In this document: piece by piece, positions 51,419-62,583 of the stretch
Numbering within the stretch: position 1 is the stretch's first letter
Layout of the letters: every line of letters begins with the position of its first letter
Source of the DNA: Shinisaurus crocodilurus
Taxonomy: Eukaryota > Chordata > Lepidosauria > Squamata > Shinisauridae
Assembly (NCBI GenBank): GCA_021292165.1
Contig: CM037878.1
Coordinates: 255,613,921-255,677,920, forward strand
DNA: 64,000 nucleotides
Reading direction: 5' to 3'
Made by a program: the position numbers and the translations under genes
Notes under the pieces: generated by a model
The model's input: only the letters and a program-made list of their open reading frames with translations
Database searches by the model: none
What the model was told of the DNA's origin: nothing

Positions 51419-53552
51419 GGCACCAGCAAGTGGTTGCTTAACTGTTCTGCCCATGTTATTTTTCCAACTGACCCAACCACAAGCTACTAAAACCTTTACT
51501 GGGGGGAGAAGACAGCAGTGGCCTGGGAGAAGGGCTTAATTCTCCCTCTCAGCCGTGCTGCTCTGAGCCTACCCAGCTGCCCCTTTACCGTGGCAGATTT
51601 CTTGTATGACCTGAAGTTTCGCCCTGTGACTGCCATCCTTCTCCAACTGCATGGCAGCTCTTTTTCCTTCCTGCTCTCTCCCAGCCCAACTCTCAAAAAA
51701 TGCACATGACCCGCTCAAATCCTGCTTGCTTCTTTGCAATCATGAACAGAGAAAGAAAGAAAGAAGCTAAAGAAATGAATCTCCGTATATGCCTCCATCT
51801 TCATGCAACGCCTCCGGCGTGTTGAGCTGGGCGTTGTTACCGACTTGCTTGATTAAGGTGTCATCCCTGCTCTGTGATCGTATTTATTTTATCCCCCCCC
51901 AAGAGGTGGGTGGCTTGTGGTGATTGTTTACTTTGCCCATTTGTAACTTGAGGGTGGGGGCGGGGAACAGCTTATTTATTTATTTATTTTTGCCCATTTT
52001 AAGGAGCCATGAATCACAGGTTGACGTATAATACTTCCCGGCGGGTGGGAGCGGGAGCGTCAACCGTTATGACCGAGCAGGCAGCCGGGGGTCATGAATA
52101 CGCACCAGACATTTGGCAGTGCTGCTATTAAGTGTGTCTTTGTATGAGGTCACTGACTGCTCACTGGGGAAGGACAGTCACTCACGGCTAACGTTCGCAA
52201 GCATTGTTGAGTCTCTGACAACCCCGCTGATACTGAGGGACACGAGGAACCAGGTGAATGTCATGCCAGTGCTGCAAGGCGGAAGCGGGTGGGGAAGAGG
52301 TGAGGTAGCCAGGGACAGGATGCAGCCTGAGGGGCAGAGGAAGAAGGCAGGCACAGCACATTGATTGGGGACGCTGCGATGGAGAGGAGTTGGGCGGGTG
52401 ATGGATCACCCCTGCTTAAAACAAACAAAGAGCAGGCAGCTTGCCAGGAGCGGCTTAGGCCAGTTTCATTAAAACTCTTCATTCATCATGCTGAAATGAG
52501 GCGGCATTTGTTATTGCAGCCGTGGTGTGTTGGTGTGGAAGCTATTAGGAGAGCGGGTGGGCGGGGATGGGAGGGGGTAGCAGGCAGGGATTGGGAAGCA
52601 AGGAAGGAGAGATGTTGCTGGGAGGTAAGAGGATCTGGACCTCGTGCACTGAGCAACCAAGACGCCTCTCGAATGGTACCAAAAAGTCTCCAGTTTGCTC
52701 AGTGGATCGATCCCCTCTCTCTTCTAAAAGGCAGCAGTGTTTGAGCCTATATCCTAAAGCAACATTTCTGCGTCATAACATTTTCCATATGGTCAGGCAA
52801 CCTGAGAAAATGGGACCAGGTGAGGTTTAACTCCCGGTGAGATATCTGGCCGGCCTAAAAGGAATCTGTTATGCTTTGGGGCATCAGTCTTTTAAAAGCA
52901 TGACTCTAAAGATCTGAAAGGCCAGAGCACAGCAACAGCAGCTCAGAGCATCTCTTAGGTTCAGTCCACATTAATGCAACTTAAAACACTGGAATACCAA
53001 AATGGAATTGCCCCAATGGAATCTGTGGTTGGATTTTGGGAGGGCTGATTTACCAATATGTACTGTGGGCTCTCTCTGGATGCAGAAGATTCCCTGATGC
53101 TCAGCCCTGTTGGTGGGTTTTTCTGCAAAGGCGGTGGCCTGCACAGCACAGGTCTAGGCCCTGTCCGCCACTCTGGGGAGTTATTCAGAGTTGTGCCACA
53201 GAGGTCCAATGTGCACTGTGCAAGCTGCAGCCCACATCAGAGCCACAAATGCTCCTGTACGTGAATATTAGATTGACGGTCATTATGGGAACTGTAACAT
53301 ATCCATCATTCAAGTGACCCACATGAGCAATGCTGTACTCATGCAATAATCATATGAGAGTCCATGCTAGGTCTGGAGCAGCTGCTATGATATTGTGGGT
53401 CACCACATCATTCATCTTTAAATGCAGATATTTCAAAATAATGTATCCTGACATCTCAGGATCAGACACAGTCATTTTGTGCCACCAACGTTTATTCTGA
53501 GATATATGCTTCTCTGTAATACCCATGCTTCTGCAATTTTATTTCCATCTAC
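51414..53552. other. Repeat-poor DNA with a CpG-richer candidate regulatory block
   Basis: 51720-52540 has no recognisable repeat, moderate CpG content (for example CAACGCCTCCGGCGTGTTG and ACTTCCCGGCGGGTGGG), and motifs such as GAATCACAGGTTGACG. It resembles a conserved enhancer more than decayed repeats. The remainder has no recognisable content. No exon with plausible splice sites was established. Confidence 0.35.
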
Positions 53553-53704
53553 TAGGAATGGATGAATCTGTCTCTCTTGCTTTCTCCCACATTCAAAATG
53601 TTAAAATCTCAAGTATTTTTCCATCTTGTATATGAAGAAATTTGTGAATTTCTGGAAAACTCTGACCAGAAATGAACTGAAATGAAATTCTCACCCATCT
53701 GTAC
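53553..53704 (-). repeat. A/T-rich repeat (family E) fragment
   Basis: TTTGTGAATTTCTGGAAAAC and GAACTGAAATGAAATTCTCA correspond to the reversed left end of family E. Confidence 0.5.
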
Positions 53705-53721
53705 CAGCCAAATTCAATTAG

Positions 53722-54119
53722 TGATGTGCAAGGATTTTGTTCGGGGTGTGTGTGGAAATCCGGTGAACTGGCCAGGCTCAACCCCCCTGATCTGTCCCGC
53801 TTACCTTCTTTCCCAGCTTGACTCAAATTCTCCCAAGTCGAGCTGGGGAAGCGACTTCTGGGTTCCCAGCGGGCTGCTGTTTATGTAGAAATTGCTGTAA
53901 GATACGCCAAAAGCGGCCACAATTTGCGTAACTTGCACAAATTGCAGTTGCTTTTGATGTATCTTACAACATTTTCTACGTAAACAGTGGCCTGCCAGGA
54001 ACGCAGATGTCCAACGAGCAGCGCAGCATGCATCCACTTTCAGCCCAGCTCGGTGGGTGCAGCAGAGGTGTCTGCTGAGCCGGAGGCAGGTTGGGTTACA
54101 GAGGATTGCCCACCCCTAG
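53722..54119. mobile_element. Inverted-repeat DNA element (family F)
   Basis: Starts TTAGTGATGTGCAAGGATT and ends ..ATTGCCCACCCCTAGG. The middle GTAGAAATTGCTGTAAG, AAGCGGCCACAATTTGCG and AACTTGCACAAATTGCAG fold back on the right-hand blocks. Reverse orientation of 6731-7147. Confidence 0.55.
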
Positions 54120-54300
54120 GTACAGCTATTCAGAACTTAGAAAGGACCACGGTGCAGCTGCCTGCCAGGTAACTGTTGAAGAAGAGGTGCCTGTCAGGGA
54201 AAAAAAAGGTGGCAACCCTAATCCAGCACCACATACATAGTTGAATACACAGGGATTCAAACCCAGACTTTTAAGGGCTAAGTACTCAAAGCCCTGGGAC

Positions 54301-54452
54301 AGAAGGGATGAATATGTCAGTTTTGGCTTCTCCCACATTAATTCTTTTTTAAATCTCAAGTTCTTTCTGTCCTGTTTATGAAGAAATTTGTGAATTTTGG
54401 TAAGTTCTTATCAAAAAAGCAAACTGAACAAAATCTCCACCCATCCATTACC
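54301..54452 (-). repeat. A/T-rich repeat (family E) fragment
   Basis: TTTGTGAATTTTGGTAAG and AACTGAACAAAATCTCCACC parallel 53553-53704. Confidence 0.5.
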
Positions 54453-54851
54453 ATCAACATCTTCTTTATCTGAACCATCTTCAGGTACAGCTGACAATGG
54501 AAACTTGACACTATCAATAGGTTGTGGGCATCACCATGCCATATCGGGATGTTTAATGGATCTTACAGGTCAAGCTACCTTTAATTGCTCCTCACAACCC
54601 AATGAACCTTGCTACAGGAGTTGAAATGAGAAGAGAAACAAGTCCCTTTCCACTCAGATCTGAATAGGTTCACTCAGAACTGTGGTTTCACAGCAGGTAT
54701 CTAGGTTAGCTTTGCCTTGTGATTGCAATGTTCATTGATATGAAGGCCTACTCATACACCCTTGCAACACAATGACACAGATTGTGTATGAATATCTAAG
54801 AATATTTATTTAATGAGATTTTCCTATTTGCATCAAGGCTGAATGATTTGT
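54453..54851. other. Unassigned non-coding DNA
   Basis: No recognisable gene or repeat. Confidence 0.35.
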
Positions 54852-55475
54852 TTGTTTGTTTATATTGTATGTATTTATATACTGTCTTTCTGGGCAGAAA
54901 GCTTTCTCAAGGTGATTTACAAAATTAAAAAGATAAAACAATTACAAAGATTGAAAATACTGCCAGTAATATATAGAACACAACATTCAATACCACAAAT
55001 AAAATAGAACAAACCATTACAATCATTCAACTAGAGACCAGTTTCAGTTAGTCAATTTAAAGCAGTCCCAATTAAAAGCAGATTCAAATACCAAGGTCTT
55101 AAGACCACATTTAAAAGCAGTCGGCGAGGGAGCCAGACCCACTTCCAAGGGAGGGAGTTCCACAGTGATGGGCCCACCATCTAAAAGGCCTACCAACATG
55201 ATGGATTTTACCATCAAGCACTTGATCAGAGCTTCCCTGGCCAACCATAAGACCTGGGCACTTGCATATCGGTGCAGGCGGCCCTTCAAATAACCTGGCC
55301 CAAAGACATTTAGAGCTTTAAAGGTAACAACCAGCACTTTTCAACTGAGCCCAGAAACACACTGACAACCAGTTTAGCCAGTACAGAATGTGTGTTATAT
55401 GCTGTGATATACTAGCCCCCACAAGCAACCAGGAAGCTGTATTTTGCACCACCTGAAGCTCCCAAACTCACATAT
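54852..55475 (-). mobile_element. L2-like LINE 3' part
   Basis: The minus-strand frame 55044-55337 encodes MLVVTFKALNVFGPGYLKGR, then PITVELPPLEVGLAPSPTAF. Further upstream (about 55400-55460) nucleotides code for LQVVQNTASWLLV-like sequence. The 3' UTR continues to T-rich sequence at 54852. Inactive. Confidence 0.7.
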
Positions 55476-57389
55476 ATAGCTATAGCTATATTTTAAAAGT
55501 ACTTCATTTTTCTAACTCCATGGGTCCTCTTCACTGGCTCTCTCATACATATAACTGATCATACATGTAATCTGCGAGTAGGCAGGGATTTCTGGTTTTG
55601 GAATGATATTCCATGTGCTACATTGCTCACATGAGTAGCTCACTCTGTAGCAGTCAATCCTAGTCTTCCACTAGTCTTCCCCTGTCCTCAGTCCCTATGC
55701 TAATCATGAACTGAGTAAACTGCACCTCCCTTCATTTTTGTAGAACAACATGCTTCTTAAAGAAAGGTCCCCACTGAGTGACAGAAAACATGAGAGATGG
55801 CGACAGTTGGGAGCTCCTGATCTCAAGGACACATCCGAAACAGGAAAATCTGTGGCCCTGAAAGGACCCCTCACCAACACAGTTGCTTCATGCCAATCAC
55901 TTTTGGAGTTTCTGGTAATAAGCCAAAATTCCCTATTCATGGGGCGCTAGAGTGTCAAACCACTAACATCCCAATTAGCATAGGGTAGGTGGAATAAATA
56001 TTATTGTAACCAGTCTTAGAAGCTAAGAACTGCCTTCCTCATCCAGCTGACATCTGTCAGGTAATAATGCCATCAAAGAAGGAGTGTGTGCTCAGGAGAA
56101 CAAATTAAAGCAAACCTCCCGTTGACTTCAGCCTCCATCTCTCGTTGCCAGTCTGCTCCTACTGAAGTCAAAAACAAAACTCCCATTGATTTCATTGGAA
56201 CAGTATTGCAAGCTCTGTCTTTTGTGATACCTTGAGATTCCTTTTTATCCTGAATTCTTTTCAAACCACAGTCAGTCTAAAAGCAAAGAAACAACAGCTG
56301 GAATTTGCAAAGGCTCACTATGAAAATGTCTCCAGTGATCACATGTTAGTCATTATAAAACATCAGCGGCCAAGCAGGATGGAATACCAGAAGAGAAGCT
56401 AAGATAATCTGTATATCAAAAAGCACTGTGGTATCTCAGAGATCAAGAATGTGTCCAGATAGAAGATTGAGGGTGTGTGTGTAGATTTTCATCCAATGCA
56501 CGGTGAGGATGCAATCCAAAAAGCGATTTCAAAAGGGTATGGATCTCTGTCTGAAACACATCCGTGAACAATACATGCATCAGCAACACCATTCCCATGC
56601 CTGGATCCATCTATACCAGAGCCAAACTAGACATGAGGTTAATTGTATGAATGCATGTACATTTTTAAAAAGATGTACACACAGCAGCCTGGCAGAGGGA
56701 GGGAGGGAGGGAGCGAGCAGCACCAGAACCATAGTAGATGGGAAGAAAGAATTCAGCACTTTCCCCCTGCTTTGGACCCAATGAAAACCACCCTTCCACA
56801 GCTGCCATTTGCATTGGGAAGGATGCATCTGTTGGCATTGGGAAGGATGCATGCCGGGGCTGGGGGGGGGGGGCTGCTGTGATGCTTTTTGTTGTGTTTG
56901 TATTAGTCCTTGTAAAGCACCCTGGGAATTTTGAATGGAAAGGCAATATAGAAGTGTTTGAGTGAAGAAATAAATTAAATAAATAATGTGCATGTTCATT
57001 GCACACACACAGTTAATCTCACATCCAGTTTGCCATGGCAGCAGTGGTGAGTGCAGGCCCAGTATAGGCCAGGAAGTCTGCACAGGAGGAGTTACACTGT
57101 GATTGTGAAAAAATAAAAATAAAATGGGTCCCTGTATTTTGAAGTTAGCTACTTTGCCAGTTCCATCTCCTGAGCTTCCAGTTTAGCAGGAAAGCACCAA
57201 TCCTTCAGGTGTTTTTCCTGAACAAAACCCTCAAAACAACTCCCCTTGAATTTTGCTTTAGGTGACATCTGGTGGCGGCATAAGGATGTGTAAAACCGCA
57301 CACAAAAATTTAAAAAGTCATATAAAAACTATTTTAGTTTTTCTTGGCATTCCTCAGATGTGTTGACTCAACAGAAACCTCAACATTTA
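55476..57389. other. Unassigned DNA; possible LINE tail at 56875-56985
   Basis: GGCAATATAGAAGTGTTTGA followed by AAATAAATTAAATAAATAA near 56985 looks like a LINE 3' tail, without a coding part. (G)10 at 56862-56872. Frames in this block have no recognisable motif. Confidence 0.35.
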
Positions 57390-57560
57390 CCTTGGGAAAC
57401 CTGAGTTCAAGTCCCAATTCAGCCATAAAGCACATTGTGTCACCTTGGGCCAGTCACTAACCCACCTCGCAGGGTTATAATGAGGATAACATGGGCAGGG
57501 GGAGAACTGTGTGTGCTCCTTTAAGGAAAGGAAAGGATAGGAATATAACAAACAGACAAA
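57390..57560 (+). mobile_element. tRNA-derived SINE, diverged relative of family B
   Basis: CCTGAGTTCAAGTCCCAATT (B box), CAGCCATAAAGCACATTGTG, TTGGGCCAGTCACTAACCC and CACCTCGCAGGGTTATAATG follow the order of SINE B. A box and tail are poorly preserved. Confidence 0.6.
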
Positions 57561-57814
57561 AATACCTACATAGCATTTGCTGCGTTGAGTTAATAGCACG
57601 TCGACATAGGTTTTGAGGACAGCCATTTATTTCCTGATATTTTTTTCTTTCTGGGCTTCCTGACCCCCCTTTTTTCTGGGCTGTCCCCACCCATTTTAAA
57701 TTAAGGCTTTACAAAAGATGGGATTCTGGGAAAACAGTCTGAGAGTGAGGCTTCAGTGCCCTGAAGCAAAAGCAGAATAAATTATGCAAAACAAGAAGAT
57801 GCGGGCAATATAAT

Positions 57815-58250
57815 TATGACAATGCCTCATTGAGGCATATGATGTGGGCATGTCCTGTAGTTGCTTTTCTTTGGTTGGAAATCATTGCTTGTATATATTT
57901 TGTTCTTGAAAACTCTATGATAACAGTGGATGTTCATGCACTTTTAAATTACATCCTTGTCAGATGTGGGGATTAACAGATGGACAGCAAAACAGGATAC
58001 TGAGAGCCCTTACAGTTGCAAAGAGACTTATACCTCAAGCTTGGAAGGATAAAGACCCATCACCTATCATTCAATGGACTGAAGATCTTCCTGCTCTTGC
58101 TACATTTTAATGTATCTCCTACAGTTGTCAATTTTATATGGATGCTTATTTAGATACATATGGGTGGCTTATATTAACATACTGTATATATTTGAAACTG
58201 AAAGTTAAATCCTTCATTTAACCTTTCTTTCTTTCTTTCTTTTATTAAGG
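57815..58250 (+). mobile_element. L1-type LINE 3' fragment
   Basis: Codes in broken frames for HMMWACPVVAFLWLEII and, further on, LRALTVAKRLIPQAWKDK, then IIQWTEDLPALATF and a stop. These are the cysteine region and the C-terminus of L1 ORF2. Followed by a 3' UTR with a CTTT run at about 58225-58242. Confidence 0.6.
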
Positions 58251-58423
58251 GTGATATAAATGATTATTGTGTATGGATATTGTGTATTGTTTTTGTTTGT
58301 TATTCTTATTTTTGCAAATAATTACATAAACCCCAAGAACACAGTAGAGTCAATAAATATATCATAACATTTGGCTTTTCTTGAAACAGGAAGTATATTA
58401 TTTTTATTTCTAGCCCTTGTTAC

Positions 58424-58662
58424 TTTATTTTATTTATTTATTTATTATATTTATACCCCACCTTTTTTCCTGCAAGGAACCCAAGGTGGCTTACATAATC
58501 CTCCTCCTCTCCATCTTATCCTCACAACAACCCTGTGAGGTAGGTTAGGCTGAGAATCAGCGACTGGCCCAAAGTCACCCAGTGAGTTTCATGGCCAAGC
58601 GGGGAACTAGAACCCGGATCTCCCAAGTCCCAGTCCAGCACTCTCACCACTACGCTACACCT
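58424..58662 (-). mobile_element. tRNA-derived SINE, family B, complete
   Basis: T-rich tail, ATTTATACCCCACCTTTTTT, ACAACAACCCTGTGAGGTAG, CCCAAAGTCACCCAGTGAG and CACCACTACGCTACACC. Reverse copy of 1022-1240. Confidence 0.85.
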
Positions 58663-59892
58663 TTCTTTTAATGTGGATAAGATACACTCTCAAGAAATAA
58701 CACATGTTGTTTTTACCAATTGCCCTTTCATTCTGAACATTCAGTAGTATTATGCAGACAGCACTATTATCCTTTTCAGACATGATGGTTGGCTTAAATG
58801 AAAATGCATGATGGCGCCAGGAAGGGGCATTGCAGCAGCAGGCTTCTCCTCTGACCTCTTTCCCTCTGCATATGCAATGAATGCATATGGGTTGGGGGAG
58901 GATCCTGCTGCCATGGTGCTGCTCCCCTGAGAAAACACGCCCATTATCCATAGAAGAGCATCCAAGAAAGGCTTATGTAGCAATAACTCACACCAGAGAG
59001 GAACCAAATAGTACCCACAGGGCATTGTCCAAAGTGTCCAGATTGCCCAAAGTGAATTAATACAGCCTGTAATACTAGTCCATACTAGTTCCATGGTTTA
59101 ATTCTCAAATACTCCCCTACTTCAAAGATTGTCCTTTCACTTGATCTACATTTTTAATAGCTTTTCCCCATTGGCTAATGAGAAAAATCCCTTCACAATG
59201 GAGAGAGCATTCTGAGCTTCCCTCAGTGTCACTTCTCTAGACTTCAGTGGAGTTACAAGGCAGATGGTTTGGCCTCAGGGCCACCATCAAGGATAGACAT
59301 GGCTTCTGCTGCTGTGATACCACTCACACTCTTTTATGCATTCAGTATACCCTGTTTGTTGGCTGACAGGTCTACAATAAAGTGCCTTTCAGGGTTGGGA
59401 CAAACATTTGTCAGTAAAATGTTCCTTTTCTCTATGTTTCAGGCAACTTGGCAATACACTGAACCAAATGATACCTGGAGTATAGTTCCTGGCACTAAGT
59501 CATGGAATTCTCTCAAAGAAAACCCACACATGCTTCTCTGGATCTTGGTTTTTCTATTTAACAATAGTGATAATCCTTCCCAGGTCTTCATAAAAAGAAT
59601 TTGAAAAATGTTAATATCTGGATAGCACTTTGAAAGTGCAGAGGGAGGCCAGATTATAATTCTAGCAGCTTTGTTCCACAGGTTTCAACTTGATTCTGGA
59701 GTAAAAGAGTATGCTCCCTAACATAAACACCAGGCCAAATTGCCTCCAAGAACGGTAACTCCTCAGAATAATATTACCGAGGCCCCTGCCATCGGCATCT
59801 TAATCATATGGTAAGAACTGTTCTACTGGGCTGCTGCAAAAAGTCAAGTGGTTCAACTCCCTGCATCAAGGCAAGATCCTACATATTCATCC
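58663..59892. other. Unassigned non-coding DNA
   Basis: No recognisable gene or repeat; the frame at 59269-59604 carries no known domain. Confidence 0.35.
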
Positions 59893-59957
59893 CATTTAAT
59901 TTAATTTAATTTATTTATTTATTATATTTATACCCCGCCTTTTTTCCTTCAAGGAAC
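59893..59957 (-). repeat. 3' end of SINE B
   Basis: TTTATTTATTTATTATATTT, ATACCCCGCCTTTTTTCC and AAGGAACCC, then the SINE stops and an A/T-rich repeat begins. Confidence 0.65.
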
Positions 59958-60373
59958 CCATTTAAATGCAAACTTCCCCAGTTTTGCACCTTTGAACCAA
60001 TATGCAAACCCAAACTTGGTAATCCTTCAAAATTTGCACTTCTCCAAATTTTGCAGTGGAGATCTTCACTCAAAAAATGTGTACAAAACTGTGTATATTA
60101 GGGAAAGATGCACACAAAAAGTACATATTAGTATATAAATAATAAATAAATAAATAAATGCATTATATTAGAAAACAATGCTTGCAAATTTGTGTATAAT
60201 AGGCAAAATTGCAGATGAAAATGTGTGTATTAGAAGTGCACACAAAAATGCATATTTTTTTTTCACTGCAAACTTAAAAGAAAAACCCTCAGAGTTCAGG
60301 ATGAACCAAATTTCAGATTGAAAAAATGGGAAACAGAGAAATCCAAACTCACTGACATATTCATCTATCCCTA
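59958..60373 (+). repeat. A/T-rich interspersed repeat (family D)
   Basis: TTTAAATGCAAACTTCCCC, TTTGCACTTCTCCAAATTTT, GTGTATATTAGGGAAAGATG and TTCAGGATGAACCAAATTTC, ending ATTCATCTATCCCTAC. A (AAAT)n run lies at 60137-60160. Confidence 0.65.
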
Positions 60374-60516
60374 CTAGTATACCACATACACTCACAGCAA
60401 AGCACATCCCATCCTGACTACTGTACTTTTCACGTGCACAGACAGCAGTATGGAAGCTGCTTCCACAGGGCCTAAACCAATGCATGCATGTGTATGCATG
60501 TATGCACGTGTGAATA

Positions 60517-60745
60517 TAGGGATACCTGAGAAATTTGATCTTTCCAAATTCTGATGTGAGCTTACCTGATCGACACCTCCTGGATTAAGGTGAGAACCAG
60601 AATATAAATATCTTTCAGATTTCACACTTCTCTGAATTTTGCAATGATGCTCAAAAAACATGTAAAAATGCAATTAAAATGTGTATTTTAGGATAAAGCA
60701 TGTTTAGAAATGCATACATTTAGATGAAATCCATTGGCAAATGTG
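60517..60745 (+). repeat. A/T-rich interspersed repeat (family D-like)
   Basis: AGGGATACCTGAGAAATTTG, TCACACTTCTCTGAATTTTG and GTGTATTTTAGGATAAAG. Confidence 0.5.
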
Positions 60746-61252
60746 CATTCTGTCTTCCTCCCTCCTGACCATGGGCCCCTGATCTTGTTATCACTTGGAA
60801 CACTTTAGTGAACCCTGAAGATATTTTGGACTCCTATATCTACACATAGGCATTCCATGTGTCTAGCCGTGGTGCGCTGCTGCAGTGCGCCAAGTGGTGG
60901 CCACATCCCACAATCATTATTTTTTCCCTTTCTTTCACAACTTCTGCAGCCACTGCCATGGTCCTCTTCTGTGTATAATCAGTTTTCACAAAAATCTCCA
61001 ATTCTAACTATATGGGTGAAGCTGGGGAAACGAATAGGCGGTCGGGCATGCATGTTTTCTTCTGCTGAGGTTTCTAGTTTGTGCTTTCTCCAGTTCTCAT
61101 GGGACTGTTTTTGATGTTTGGGATGGAGGTTTGGAATGGATGGCTCGCTCAGTCCTCCCTGCATTATGACTCTACTGTATAATTCTTACCCTCTTCTGGA
61201 AGAACCTTCATACTATCCTAAGCATAAGGCAGCTCTAGAGGGTCATTGATGG
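60746..61252. other. Unassigned non-coding DNA
   Basis: No recognisable gene or repeat. Confidence 0.35.
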
Positions 61253-61580
61253 CTATTTAAGAACAGCCATGCTGGATCAGACAAAGGTCCATCTAGTCCA
61301 CATTTTGTTGACACAGTGGCCAACCAGCTGCCCACGGGAAACCCACAACCAGGACATGAGTGCAACAGCACCCTCCCGCCCATGTTCCCCACCAACTGGT
61401 GTACATAGGCATACTGCCTCTCATACTGCAGGTAGCATATAGCTATCGGGACTAGTAGCCGTTGATAGCCTTTTCCATCATGAATTTGTCAAATCTCCTT
61501 TTAAAGCCATCCAAACTGGTGGTGGCCATCACCACACATCGTGGACATGAATTCCATAGTTTAACTATGTGCCATGTGCG
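61253..61580 (-). mobile_element. Old CR1 3' fragment
   Basis: The minus-strand frame includes VVMATTSLDGFKRRFDKF and MMEKAINGY, the C-terminus of CR1 ORF2, then a 3' UTR with CAGTGGCCAACCAGCTGCC and CTGGATCAGACAAAGGTCC on the plus strand. Truncated at the 5' side near 61580. Confidence 0.75.
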
Positions 61581-61852
61581 CAGGGCTACCTTGGCAATAA
61601 GTGAGAGGGGCCCTTTGCACAGTTGATCTTGTGACACAAACAGTACTGACAGGGAAATAAATGGTGAACTTGTACTTAATGCATAAGGGCCAAAACAGAC
61701 ATGACATGAGACATTTCCCTGATTTAAATCACATATCTCTTTCTCTGAATCAGAATCAAACATGCGGGGGTGTGGGTGTTAGATTGGGGCCCCGGCACTG
61801 AAGTGGGATAGTTCACCATTTCCCCCTACACTCTTTCCCCAGCTGAAATTTG

Positions 61853-61884
<32 letters not shown>

Positions 61885-62094
61885 AATATTAGCCACCGGG
61901 GGGGGGGGCGACAACCATATGGTCTCCACACTTTTCACTTCATTGTGGCTAACAGAAGCTTGGGGTAGCACTGAGGCCCCAATCAAAATCAGCTGCAGCT
62001 GCTTTTAAGCATATATATATATATATATATATATATCAGGAGATTTTATCATGGCTCTTCTTCACACATCATGTCTAGGTTGATGCTGACTAAG
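61581..62094. other. Unassigned DNA with (CA)n and (AT)n
   Basis: (CA)13-type run at 61853-61880, G9-type run near 61900 and (AT)n at 62009-62036. Nothing else recognised. Confidence 0.5.
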
Positions 62095-62226
62095 GGTGCA
62101 ATCCTATGTATGCTAAGACAGAAAGAAGTCCTACAATTCCTAGCATTCCCCAGCCAGCCATGCTGGCTGGGGAATGCTGGGAGTTGTAGGACTTTTTTTC
62201 TGTCTAAACATACATAGGATTGCACT
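62095..62226. mobile_element. Near-perfect palindromic MITE (GTGCAATCCTATG ends)
   Basis: About 132 bp; the left arm GTGCAATCCTATGTATGC.. pairs with the right arm ..CATACATAGGATTGCAC with few mismatches; centre at CCAGCCATGCTGGCTGG. No certain target duplication. Confidence 0.7.
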
Positions 62227-62583
62227 GGGGAGAAATTCATTCAATTCACATTAATGCAAACATACCTAATTTTGCACTTTCGAACCACTCTGCAAGCTGA
62301 AACTGAGCTATCCTTCAAAATTCACACTTTTCAGTGGATTCTTCAATCAAAACATGAGTACAACAATGTGTGGAGCAGGGGGAAATAACATTCAAAAATG
62401 GGTTATATTAGGAAAATGGCTTGTAAAATGTGAATATTATGCAAAAATGCATGTAATGGGAGTAATGTGCATAAAAATGTTTATGGCTTTTCATGCAAGC
62501 TTGAAAAAGTATCTCAACATTCGGGAGTAAAATGAGAAACTGAGAGAAACTGAAATTTACAAATGAAATGTGTCCATCCCTAA
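62227..62583 (+). repeat. A/T-rich interspersed repeat (family D), near complete
   Basis: Starts GGGGAGAAATTCATTCAATT, then ATTTTGCACTTTCGAACCAC, TTATATTAGGAAAATGGC, ending AATGTGTCCATCCCTAA. Used here as the reference for the family. Confidence 0.65.

Noticed and set aside
59269..59604. 111-codon frame as a host exon
   Set aside because: No recognisable domain and no supporting splice signals; treated as chance.
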